DNA of 64,000 bases from Endomychus coccineus (lineage: Eukaryota > Arthropoda > Insecta > Coleoptera > Endomychidae): the NCBI GenBank assembly GCA_958510875.1, contig OY294067.1, forward strand, positions 197,963,401-198,027,400, given 5' to 3'. Position numbers and translations under genes: made by a program. Shown here in pieces: positions 53,980 to 64,000 of this stretch. The notes beneath the pieces were generated by a model. It searched no databases. It was given only the letters and a program-made list of their open reading frames with translations, and was not told the origin of the DNA. Position 1 is the stretch's first letter, and every line of letters starts with the position of its first letter.

Positions 53980-54850
53980 TTGATCACGCGTTACAATAGC
54001 ACGACATAATGCCACATCATTTATTCACTGTCTATCTGTGATATGTTGAAAGAATAATACATCGAACTTTCAAAATCCTCAAGAAGCTTGATATTTCTAC
54101 ACTTTTTTCCACACTCCCATAAACATCTCAGTTTACAAACGCATCAAAGATCTTCTTCCATTCAGAAGGTGCTTATAGCATTCCCTGTTCTTGCGCGGAA
54201 TTTTACATGACGTACAGTTGCTACAAGTGTGGAACAATACGATCAGTACACAAGGCATCATGACACCAGTAAATCTGCACTTGCGAAACTCAAATTTGAC
54301 AATAATCATGAAATCCCTTTCGAAAATACTGAAAGCCTAGTCCATGCCTTGAATTTCTAACAGCGGAAAATTCTCAAAGCAATAGATATCCTTAAACGTT
54401 CGAATAATCTGAGCCGTTACTCAGGATATTACTTTCTCAACATTTGGAAGCCTGCCTCGAAACTTCCACCTAGTACATAAACACACATAAGCAGGGTCAG
54501 GTGCCAGACAGATTTGATCACCGGAATAAAGACAGTGAAATGTCTACAGTGGAGGTTTTTCATACAATAAATATAGCCACAGAAGCCAGAGAAATCAATT
54601 ACAGTTCAAGCCTAAAACCTGCCCTGAAGATACCACCTGCAATAGTTGGTGGAACGTTGACATCAAATAGTGGTATTGTGACGCGGAATCCATCCGAAAG
54701 AAAAAAATTTACAAGATTATCTATCCGCGGAAGTCTACTACTCGGAATGAGGACCTTGTCTAGCAGAATCAAAACTTTGGATAAAAGTGGAGAAGCTTTT
54801 TCCTACTGGAGTTGGGCTCAACTATTATATAGCGACTCCGAAATAACAAT
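53980..54850 (+). pseudogene. Decayed GIY-YIG retroelement (Penelope-like) with ribozyme-like tail
   Basis: At 54,153-54,225 the plus strand reads GAYSIPCSCAEFYMTYSCYK, the start of a GIY-YIG nuclease domain of the type carried by Penelope-like elements. Near 54,380-54,460 AIDILKRSNNLSR and FLNIWKPASK are its C-terminal blocks. Stops and shifts are frequent. At 54,624-54,660 a CTGAAGATACCACC...GTTGGTGGAACGTTG segment corresponds to a damaged hammerhead like that at 1,927-1,961. The CGCGTTACAATAGCA block at 53,990 echoes the CGCGTCACAATAGCA block near 1,901. Confidence 0.6.
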
Positions 54851-54939
54851 TCCACAGTTACGAGGATGAAAAGACATGATAAATTGCCTTTTTTTCAGAT
54901 TTTACAATCTTCAGAGGGTGTTAAGAACAAACAAAATAA

Positions 54940-55325
54940 TGACAACGTTCGTTTATTGAATATTTTGCACCATTTAACGAAATCATTTGCATGTAATCAT
55001 TTTGTATAGGATTTGAGGTGCTGTGAGCAAAATGTAGTGTAACTTTGGAGTAATGTGTTGCTTTCAGCATTCTGTAGGTTATCTTGCGGTGTGAACTAAG
55101 CTTAGAGTTGTAAATAGGCTAAACATAAACATTTCCATCTATAAATCATTGGAAAAATTACGAAACTCTTAGTAACAAAATGCATCTTAAAAGACGATAT
55201 TCAGATTTGATAAGAAGAAATACATATTGGCAATTTTGGATTGCAACGCAGTCAACATAATCGATAATCAATCAACAAAAACCTGTTGAAAACAAAATAA
55301 AATTGTATTCAACGAGAACCTGAAA
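54940..55325. repeat. Dispersed repeat, copy shared with 32,530-33,000
   Basis: Same blocks as the copy upstream of the first Penelope-like fragment, in direct orientation. Here too it lies a few hundred bases before a member of that Penelope family. Confidence 0.5.
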
Positions 55326-55392
55326 ATCGATTTTCATAAAAAGTGACGAGGATTTCATTCTGTAGTACGTGTCCACTACAATTGGTGACTCC

Positions 55393-55548
<156 letters not shown>

Positions 55549-55596
55549 TCTTCTTAGGTTCTCGCGGACGTAATGTGTAGAACTGGATTCTCGGGT

Positions 55597-55737
55597 ATTG
55601 ATCCGCGTTGTGTGGTTGAGTTCGCCTAGATTTTCCAGACTCTACGGTCGAATCACCTGAAGATGGCAAATGCGACTTTGCCGAAACGTCTTGAAATTGG
55701 TCCTTTTGAGGACCGAAACCACACAACGCGGATCAAT
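55597..55737. repeat. 21-bp perfect inverted repeat enclosing a hammerhead
   Basis: ATTGATCCGCGTTGTGTGGT (55,597 on, 21 bp) and its exact inverse ending at 55,737, with about 100 bases between. The enclosed stretch holds the hammerhead core. Confidence 0.85.
55657..55690 (+). ncRNA. Hammerhead-type ribozyme core
   Basis: CTGAAGA, stem II GGCAAA paired with TTTGCC over a 6-base loop, then GAAACGTC. The core boxes are complete and stem II is perfect. Stem I is weak next to the core (TCA against TGA with one mismatch), but the wider inverted repeat could close the structure. It lies on the strand opposite to the adjacent Penelope-like ORF, which is odd and may mean it belongs to another copy. 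Confidence 0.6.
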
Positions 55738-56212
55738 ATTCTTTTATTGATATTCTTGAACCATTTTTAATATCTGTATTTTGTCTTTATCAAAATGTGA
55801 ATTAGTGTTTCAATGTAATTTAGAAAAGAATAGATGATTTCGATTAATGAAATGCGTCTGCAGCCGACTTGTGTTTTAAGATCCAATTAAAACTGCAGAA
55901 AACATTGGATCGGTTATGTGTGAAAGAGTAATGTATGGCTAATTACAATTTGAAATGGATTGAATTTGATTAAATAAAAGATATTTTAAGATTGTACAAT
56001 TATAAATATCTATGATTATTGTATGAATTAGTTATTCTATGATGAACACTTCCGATCTATGCATAATCAACTATTCAAGTTTAAGATAATTCTATGGAAC
56101 TTAACCTCAAAATTGTTACTCATAATGTCATAATTAAATAATACTTTATCTTTTTTAGGTTGAATTTCAAATAGACAAGTGGAAAGTGGCACTTCAAACT
56201 AATAAAATTTTG

Positions 56213-57804
56213 TTAAGTTTGAATTAGATTATTATAAAGTTTTGAAAGATTGGAATCTATTTTGTCATTTACACAATTGTTCTTTTTAATTTGAATAGAT
56301 TCCAATATCAAACGTTTGTTGTCGTTTGTTTCAATATTTAAAATTTTTGTATTGTTGTAGTCGAATGTATGGTTAGTGTCTTTTACATGTTTATTGAGCG
56401 CAGTTGATGAATTTTTGGTATATTTGTGACCATTCAACCTTTTTTCGAGGTATTGTGAAGATTGGCCAATGTATACCTTTCCGCAATCTTTGCAAGGGAT
56501 GGAATAAACAGTATGGGTTATTTTTTTGAAAGGTACGCTGCTTTTTAATTTTGATTTAAATAACTCTTATGACATATATGTAGGTCATAAGGTTTCACTA
56601 TATTACAAATTTTTTCTGACAGACCATTAATATATGGTAGTGATATGTAATGCTTATTATTTGATTTCTCATTATTGGTATTGATTTCACCAGATGAGTC
56701 ATAAAATTTATGAATTTTGTCTTTAGTTATCGAATTTACTAAATCAATGGGATAATCATTTCTTATTAAAGTTTCTTTTGTTTTTGTAATAGATATAGTT
56801 CTCAGTTCAGGAGAACTTAGTCGAATGGCTCTATCTATCATATTTATGATAACATTTTTCTTATATTTTTTAGATATATTGGAATAGGAATTAGTATACC
56901 TTCCTGACCAAGTAGGTTTGGTATACCATTTTGTTAGAATTTTGTTATCATTTGATTTTCTCACTAAAGTTAAATCTAAAAAATTTATTTCATTATTATT
57001 TTCTAATTCGATCGTGAACTGTAACTTATGGTGAAAAGAATTGAAAGAATTCAAAAATTCATTACATTTGTTTTCAGGCATTGCAGCAATACAATCATCA
57101 ACATATCTTTTGAAGAAAGCTATATTATAATTTAGTTGAGATACTACTTCTTCTTCAAGGAATTCCATTACTATTTGGGCTATGATACTTGATATTGGAG
57201 AGCCCATTGCACAACCATCTAATTGTTTATAACAATCATCTTTATATTGTAAAAAATTAGCGGTGAATGTATATTCTATAGCTGTCAAGAACTCATTCAT
57301 AAGTAAATTTGTATATAGTTTTATTTCATCCCATTTATTTTGAATTATTTGTTTAGCTAATTCTAGAGGGATATTTGTATATAAAGATGTGACATCTAGT
57401 GATACTAAGATATAGTTTTTTGGTATCGTAATTTTGTTAATGAATTCCTTGAAATCCCAAGAATCTTTGATGTAAAACTAATTTTTGTAAGTTATGTTTT
57501 TTAGTATATTGGATAAGTATTTAGCCATTTCATGAAAAGGTGATTGAATGCTGCATACTACAGGCCGCATTGGTGAATTAGGTTTTTGAATTTTGGGTAA
57601 ACCATATATTTTTGGAGGATGAGCATTATGTATCGTTAATTGTCTATGAATGTATTTTGGAATATATTTCTTCTCAAACCATTTTTTTACTAAGTTATTA
57701 TTTTTAGTTTGGTAAATGTTAGTTGGATTATTATTTAGTTTTTTATATACTTCAGGATCATTCAACATTGTAGACATTTTATCCTCATATTCATTTGTGT
57801 CCAT
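56213..57804 (-). pseudogene. Penelope-like RT and GIY-YIG ORF
   Basis: Read on the minus strand: an upstream N-terminal part reaches to 58,080 with a TAA before 57,804, then HPPKIYGLPKIQKPNSPMRP, a stop at 57,478-57,480, motif A LVSLDVTSLYTNIPLE (about 57,390), motif B GCAMGSPISSIIAQIVME (about 57,190), motif C FKRYVDDCIAAM (about 57,100) and the post-RT block WYTKPTWSGRY. A frameshift near 56,550-56,440 precedes the GIY-YIG end (NGHKYTKNSSTALNKHVKD, RLILESIQIKKNN) that stops at 56,213. Catalytic YVDD is retained. It is the longest Penelope-like copy here, with at least two stops and one shift. Confidence 0.85.
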
Positions 57805-58077
57805 GATAACTGTTTTATTACCTTAATCTGCTTTTAAGATAGTGATTTGTGGGTTAGATTTGATGAATTGTTTGGTTTCTTTGAAATTTTTGATTGATTT
57901 GTTATTTTTATTATTAAATTTATTATTTTTAACTGTTTGTGTGAAATTCGTTATTGTGTCGATACACTTTGATCTTATTTCATTTGCTATTTGAGTAGGT
58001 TTTTTAGCAATTTCAGTTTCAAGTGAAGAAATTATGTTATTGATAGGTATTTGTCTATCGTTACATATAGTATTACT

Positions 58078-58079
<2 letters not shown>

Positions 58080-58163
<84 letters not shown>

Positions 58164-58246
58164 GAAACTAGTAAAGATGTATAAATAATCTACGTGTTTC
58201 AATAAGCCGCTACTCCCAAGAAAAATAAACTAAATAAATATATATA

Positions 58247-58283
<37 letters not shown>

Positions 58284-58300
58284 ATGTTTTCTTGGTATAT
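58080..58300. repeat. TA microsatellites
   Basis: A TA tract at 58,080-58,160 abuts the truncated end of the Penelope-like element. More TA runs lie at 58,239-58,310, separated by about 80 bases of ordinary sequence. Confidence 0.9.
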
Positions 58301-58302
58301 AT

Positions 58303-60057
58303 ATATAAGTTTAAAGTTTCTTTGCCTAATTGGCCACTATCGTGTATGTAACTCAAGAGATATAGAATTAAATTTTCTGAGTTATGGAGATAACTTAGAT
58401 AATTTAACATAGGATTATGAAGATGAATGAACGTAGAAGATTGAGCCATAGGCAGAATTCGAACCCACATTTCTGGATTTCTAGTCCAGGGTGTTTACCA
58501 ATTACAACACTTTGTTGTTAGATTTTTATATTTTTTGTAAATATAAACCTCTGACAGGATAGTAGATCATTGATGAACCCAATGCGATTCGATGTCCTAC
58601 CATAGATCAACTATTCACGCACATTCATCTAAAGTTCAGTCGTTTTTTGAAGTAAGGATTGTACGTTAGTACTGCTATGGTTGACAGTTACTTGACAGTT
58701 CTTATTCGAATGACAGCATCCCGGTTCTTATATATTTCAATAGGACTGACTGAGAATTGTTCTGGTTAAGTATAAACAAGTTTAATGTTCTTTGCCTAAT
58801 TGGCCACTATCGTGTATGTAACTTAAGAGATATAGAATTGAATTTTCTGAATTATGAAGATAACTTAGATAATTCAACATAGGATTATAAAGATGAATGA
58901 ACGTAGAAGATTGTACCATAGGCAAGATTCGAACCCACATTTCTGGATTTCTAGTCCAGGGTGTTTACCAATTACACCACTTTGGTCCTGTTAGATTTTT
59001 ATATTTTTTGTTAATATAAACCTCTGACTGGATAGTAGATCATTGATGAACACAATGCTATTCGATGCCCTACCATAGATCAACTATTCACGCACATTCA
59101 TTAGAAGTTAAGTCGTTTTTTGAAGTAAGGATTGTAGGTTAGTACTGCTATGGTTGGCCGTTACTTGACATTTTTTATTCAAATAACAGCATCCCGGTTC
59201 TTATATATTTCAATAGAACTGACTTAGATTTGTTCTGGTTAAGTATAAACAAGTTTAAAGTTTCTTTGCCTAATTGGCCACTATCGTGTATGTAACTTGA
59301 GGGATATAGAATTAAATTTTTTGAATTATGAAGATAACTTAGATAATTTAACATAGGATTATAAAGATGAATAAACGTAGAAGATTGAACCACAGGCGGG
59401 ATTCGAATCCACATTTCTGGATTTCTAGTCCAGGGTGTCTACCACTTACACCACTTTGGTCCTGTTAGATTTTTATATTTTTTGTAAATATAAACCCTGG
59501 ACTAGAAATCAAGAAATGTGGGTTCGAATCCCACCTATGCTTCAATCTTCTACGTTTATTCATCTTCATAATCCTATGTTAAATCATCTAATTTATCTTC
59601 ATAACTCAGAAAATTTAATTCTATATCTCTTAAGTTACATACACGATAGTGGCCAATTAGGCGAAGAAACTGCAAACTTGTTTATACTTAACCAGAACAA
59701 ATCTAAGTCAGTTCTATTGAAATATATAGGAACCGTGATGCTGTCATTTGAATAAGAACTGTCAAGTAACTGCCAACCATAGCAGTACTAACCTACAACC
59801 CTTACTTCAAAAAACGACTGAACTTTAGATGAATGTGCGTGAATAGTTGATCTATTGTAGGGCATCGAATCGCATTGTGTTCATCAATGATCTACTATCC
59901 TGTCAGAGGTTTATATCTACAAAAAATATAAAAATCTAACATGACCAAAGTGGTGTAATTGGTAAACACCCTGGACTAAAAACTCAGAAATGTGGGTTCG
60001 AATCCCGCCTATGGTTCAATCTTCTACGTTTATTCATCTCCATAATCCTATGTTAAA
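58303..60057. repeat. tRNA-like tandem units in a 1.2-kb palindrome
   Basis: Units of about 472 bp carry a tRNA-like head and a shared body (containing TTTGCCTAATTGGCCACTAT). Heads lie at 58,444-58,513, 58,914-58,986 and 59,388-59,461 on the minus strand, and at 59,494-59,543 (partial) and 59,943-60,017 on the plus strand. Paired positions all centre at about 59,465, so minus and plus units form one long inverted repeat. The heads hold a B box (GGTTCGAATCC), an A box-like TGGTGTAATTGG and an anticodon arm CTGGA-CTAGAAA-TCCAG (anticodon position AGA). The variable arm is short and the acceptor stem imperfect, so these are tRNA-derived repeats, not tRNA genes. Confidence 0.8.
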
Positions 60058-60663
60058 TTACTGCTGCTCTGCTTCGAGTTAACTTGAAACTGATCTCCGT
60101 TGATCCTGTTGGTGTTTTATGTATCCTTGTTACATCTGGATGATTTTGCCGGTTTGATGCGTCTTATTGAGTTTGTTGGTCTGTTGCGTTCGAGCTATTT
60201 TATCTGTTCGTTGCGTTCGAGCGAGTTTGTCGGTCCGTTCAATAAGTCTAGTTGACTGTTCTCCTGGGTGGTTGAAGGGCTGGTTCCCAAGCAATTGGTA
60301 GTCTCTGTGTATCATCTCTTGTATTAAGATTTGAAGGTCGCTTCTCGATTTCGATAGCTTCTCTTATGATGCGTTTTGTTCTGTTCTCCAGGCTGGCTAG
60401 GACTTGGGTGTTTTCAAAATTGATTTCATGTAAAGTTTTTCTCATATGTTCGGCAAATGATGATGTGATTTCTTGCTTTGCGACTGCATTGTGGTGTTCT
60501 TCACGTCGAATGTTGATTCTTCTGTTGGTTTGTCCCGACAACCCAACACAGCATATAACGCTCGCGGAAACCTTCATCTTTAAGGCAGCACAAAAAGCTG
60601 CGGAAGAACTTGGTCTCGAATTTCAGATCAGTCCGACTAGAGAGCAACCACGAGTACCAGAAC
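60058..60663 (-). pseudogene. GIY-YIG retroelement fragment inserted in the array
   Basis: The minus-strand frame 60,577-60,248 reads GLSGQTNRRINIRREEH, SFAEHMRKTLHEINFENT, IIREAIEIEKRPSNLNTRDD and AWEPALQPPRRT, the C-terminal half of a GIY-YIG domain of the Penelope-like type. The start of the domain is missing beyond 60,577. The fragment separates two units of the tRNA-like array. On the plus strand 60,577-60,665 also reads KAAQKAAEELGLEFQISP, which looks coding; its origin is unknown. Confidence 0.7.
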
Positions 60664-61095
60664 AATTCTCAGTCAGTTCTATTGGAATATATAAGAACCG
60701 GGATGCTGTCATAGAATAAGAACTGTCAAGTAGCTGCCAATCATAGCAGTACTATAACCTACAATCCTAACTAAAAAAACGACTGAACTTCAGATGAATG
60801 TGCTTGAATAGTTGATCTATGGTAAGGCATCGAATTGCATTGTGTTCATCAATGATCCTTTCAGAGGTTTATTTCTACGAAAATATGGAAATCTAACGGA
60901 ACCAAAGTGGTGGAATTGTTAAACACTCTGGACTAGAAATCCAGAAATGTGGGTTCGAATCCCGCCTACGGTTCAATCTTTTACGTTCATTCATCTTTAT
61001 AATCCTATATTGAACTATCTGAGTTATCTTCATGATTCAGAAAATTTAATTCAATATCGTTACATACACGAAGTTGTGGCCAATTAGGCAAAGGA
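60664..61095 (+). repeat. Further unit of the tRNA-like array
   Basis: Plus-strand unit with a tRNA-like head at 60,900-60,974 (A box TGGTGGAATTGT, B box GGTTCGAATCC), preceded by the CCAGAACAATTCTCAGTCAG part of the shared body and ending with the GGCCAATTAGGCAAAGG end of the unit. Confidence 0.75.
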
Positions 61096-61930
61096 CCTTT
61101 AAATCTGCTTCTGCATCTTCATTGTTTTCATGAGCCATCTGTGCTATGTGTAACAGGCCATTTCTGCATTTATTATAAGTCTTCCTTTCCATGTCTTCCA
61201 CTATTTTGGAGTTCTCTTCGAAGCTTTCCTCGAGAAGCATCTCATCCGATGGCATATTGATTATTGGGTAGGTTTCGGACTCATTGTATAGCTCCTTGTA
61301 CATCTTACCGTGCAATTTGCTCATGTGCGCTTGCCCTATGGCCAGTCTACTGGTGACCGACCTAGCTTAGCCTTGTATATAAATATGAAGTGGCGGTATG
61401 TTACCCAAGAGATCTGAAGAAGATGTTGAGATTGTCCTCATAGCTCCTGTGCCGCCAGGCAGGCTAACCTTAGAATGCTTCTTGCCTTCGGATCGTCACC
61501 GCACCAACGAGCCATATGCTTTCATGGTTCCAATGACCCTGTTGTATAGTCATGTAATCATTGTTTGTAGCCCCCAGTTCTTCCCACATATTCTTCTGCA
61601 TATAATGAAGGCTCTCTTGGATCGTTTTTGGTAGGTGTTCATCCCATGTCAGCTTGTAATCAAAAATAGCTTCCAAGTATTCTGGCTATTGTGCAATTGG
61701 AATTCCTACTTTATTCAGAACTGGTGACTTTAGTCCTCTCAGTACTTTCTTTCTGGTAAATAGAACTATAGTGATTTCGAAAGGATTCACGGTAAGTTCC
61801 TCCTTTTGGCAACACTTGTTTATAATATTTGGAGCCGTTTGTGTGGGATCCGATACTGTTCCTGCGTATATGCCTATTGGGTTCCTCGGAAAGTCATCGG
61901 CATAATCTAAGCAGGGGTTACAATATCAGG
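61046..61930 (-). pseudogene. LINE reverse transcriptase fragment
   Basis: Minus strand: CLDYADDFPRNPIG near 61,910 is RT motif C, followed by CCQKEELTVNPFEITIVLFT, then VLRGLKSPVLNKVGIP, EAIFDYKLTWDEHL (61,640-61,676) and a charged segment (MSKLHGKMYKELYNESE, 61,324) typical after the thumb in R1/LOA-like LINEs. Several frameshifts and stops. No RNase H is found after it. Confidence 0.7.
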
Positions 61931-63643
61931 AGTTAGCGGTGAAGGAACCAGTAGATTACCATCTTCAAGCAATCGCAACAATGAATAGATCATGAAAACA
62001 TATGAAAAGATTAAAGAGAATTGTTAATCAAGTTTGATAGAGCTTAATTTCCATTTTCGATATTCATCAAGAAGCTGAAACGCATATATTATCTGAAAGC
62101 CAGAGTGGAAGTATCCTAGAATCCCGATCATTTGAGTTCTAAATTTGTTTGGAGAGTCATTTAGCTTTCATGTTGCAGATGGAATTCAAATGTCAGATAC
62201 GGAATGTAGTTCATTTTTCAGATCATACGTTCTTCGCATATTAAACGATTCAAATTTCTGAGGCTATTATATACTTAGTTATGCGAAACTGAACCAAAAA
62301 TTATTTTCAGACTAAAATAGAATAGCCGAATAAGATAGGCAATATATTCGATATAGATCCAAATCTGATAACCACTTTTCAGTTTCTGATAAGAATTTAT
62401 GATTATGTTAGTATATAAAATATTCTGTTCGCATGAGTTGAATTTCCTAATTATCATGAAGATACTTGAAAATAGAATATAACAGCTTGACATTCACCAA
62501 ATGGGGTTTTCATTGATTTTGTGTTGGAATTTCGGCCTCCGAAGTAGGTATTCATCCTGCTTCTGTGAGCCACTTGAATTACAGTTTAATCCGGCTCATT
62601 TATTCCATAAACTGGAGCAATTTCACAAGAGTGAAATTTCATCATTTTAAGCATTCATCTGATGCTTGCTCCTGACGAATTTAATACTTGTCCTTATTTC
62701 AGGTTGATTAAAAATATTTCACCTGCACATTATTTGCACAAAGTTCAGAATTGGTCATGAAACTAACGCCGCAAATTATATAACTCCATATTTCCTCTTG
62801 TATAATGTATCCATGTCAATTATTTGAACAATTCAGTGCTATATGAAGTGTACATAAGATTATTGCATGCCTAATCGTGAATTACAATAAAATGTACATA
62901 CAATTTCTTAAGATAGAATATAACTGAATAGTTGGACTTCGTGAAACGCAATTCAGTGAAATTCGAACTTCAAAGTGGTGGTATACATTGAAGAATGTAG
63001 TAGATGGTTTCATGTTAGCTCTGCCGCCTGTTTCTGACCCTTTTGGACGTTCGGAAATTGTTCTAAGTATCGTGACTCAAGAATGATGCGGAAAATGAGC
63101 TGATAATGAAAATTTTGAGCGTCATCGATGATACGCTATTTTGAAGCGTTTCCATCTCAGAGGTGTCTTAGACCACTGTGGAGGTGCCACTGAAGCACTT
63201 AGCCTGTGAGTTTATTCCTACTCCAGAAGCTTCACCGAGTTGAATAGATAGAACAAATCCAGGTGGGATTAATTTTTCCAAATACCTAGTAATTTATCTA
63301 TTCTCCTAACGTTAGTTCTTCCCACTCAATTTCAAAAACTACCAGTTTTGGAGCCCAAATGGATTGATCCTATTCTATCTGATGCGCTCAAAGATAATCT
63401 GAATTTTGCACGAATATGCATTCTCAGAGAATGTGTAGATGTATCGTATCTCAGGTATGATGAAATAAGGTCACTTGAACTTCCTAACAGTTAATCGGAA
63501 TATTATCATTAATATCAGCCGTTTAATTGTGTCGCATTTAACGCAGAGGAACAATAATACTCCTCATTCAACCTGCAGTTCATTAGCTTATTGAATTGAT
63601 GATTGAGCAAATCAAATTCATTGTAACAGTATGATTGAAGTGT
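61931..63643. other. AT-rich non-coding stretch
   Basis: No reading frame or element terminus that I can support. Confidence 0.4.
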
Positions 63644-63913
63644 TTAACAAAACCAGTCTAAATTGAACCACATCACATAAACAACATGTTTCACTAAGCC
63701 CAAACCTGGAATCCTCCAGAATGAGCTATACATGGCGAGCCCAATAGTTAGAATATAAGAAAATGTGTCATACCACTGGGTAGAACATGTCGCAAGAGTT
63801 GGCAATATCATGGTGACATAAATATTCAAGATGTGTAGCATTAAAATTAACAAGAGGCAAATGATCGGAATCCAAGCAGCAGCATCTGGATAGAACCACT
63901 CATCGCCCATCAT
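63644..63913 (-). other. Possible membrane-protein exon or relic
   Basis: The minus-strand frame (89 codons) begins MMGDEWFYPDAAAWIPI and holds two strongly hydrophobic stretches (IPIICLLLILMLHILNIYV and a second around YILTIGLAMYSSF). The AAATAG just before the frame could be a splice acceptor. The pattern could fit an exon of a multi-pass transporter, but I cannot name one and the match may be chance. It is near the window edge, so a gene could continue beyond. Confidence 0.2.
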
Positions 63914-64000
63914 CCACTATTTCCTCACACACGATTGAATGAGTTTGACAATTTCAATTGTTATTGGACTGACCGCATTCTACATCATTATTGAGAAAAT

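Noticed and set aside
58444..60974. Six possible tRNA genes
   Set aside because: The heads have good A and B boxes and an anticodon arm, but acceptor stems are imperfect, one is half missing, and each is part of a 472-bp repeat. They are tRNA-derived repeats.
63644..63913. Firm assignment as a sugar transporter exon
   Set aside because: Hydrophobic segments alone are not diagnostic, and no signature motif of that family is present.

Overview
The window looks like a repeat-rich, AT-rich arthropod genome, most likely an insect. The evidence is eukaryotic: a spliced gene, a tRNA-derived repeat array, and piggyBac, mariner-like, Penelope-like, LINE and Ty3-like elements. No bacterial operon structure is visible. 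No confidently recognised host gene is present; almost every coding signal belongs to a mobile element. The exceptions are an unidentified 240-residue reading frame at 5,397-6,119 and weak candidates at 25,573-25,737 and 63,644-63,913.

The main object is a Polinton/Maverick (adintovirus-like) element at 34,441-49,527. It is bounded by about 0.5 kb terminal inverted repeats that start AGTAGTG and by a 6-bp target duplication, CACGCC. It carries a protein-primed family B DNA polymerase, two capsid-type jelly-roll proteins, an adenovirus-type protease, a phospholipase A2-like/PX protein, an A32-type packaging ATPase, a retroviral-type integrase, a tail-fibre-like protein and several family proteins of unknown function. 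The polymerase runs leftward and most other genes run rightward from a shared promoter region near 39.9-40.24 kb. The copy is decayed. The polymerase, protease, capsid, penton and integrase genes have stops, frameshifts and internal deletions, and the otherwise open ATPase frame has lost its Walker A lysine. The first rightward gene is spliced (207-bp GT-AG intron) and unbroken.

The Polinton landed inside an older non-LTR retrotransposon. The LINE reading frame continues across the two duplicated target copies, so the pre-insertion site can be read. A 5'-truncated Penelope-like element lies in the same LINE remnant.

Left part: 1-11 kb holds old repeats, two degenerate tandem arrays and a mariner-like relic. 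At 11.2-13.85 kb a LINE with a TTA tail abuts a mariner-like transposase gene (13.85-14.64 kb). At 17.1-20.16 kb is a Ty3-like LTR element whose 3' half is missing, with a 52-bp satellite in its place. At 20.9-22.6 kb is a LINE end with an RNase H domain. At 26.46-27.7 kb is a Penelope-like ORF followed by a well-formed hammerhead ribozyme.

At 27.98-32.52 kb is a nest: a piggyBac transposase gene, a second DNA transposon with 33-bp inverted repeats carrying a DUF7869-type DDE-like gene, and a 224-bp TTAA-flanked MITE.

Right part: 55.4-58.2 kb holds a longer Penelope-like element between TA microsatellites, with a hammerhead enclosed in a 21-bp perfect inverted repeat. At 58.3-61.1 kb is an array of tRNA-like units arranged as a palindrome of about 1.2 kb. 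Further GIY-YIG and LINE fragments extend to 61.9 kb.
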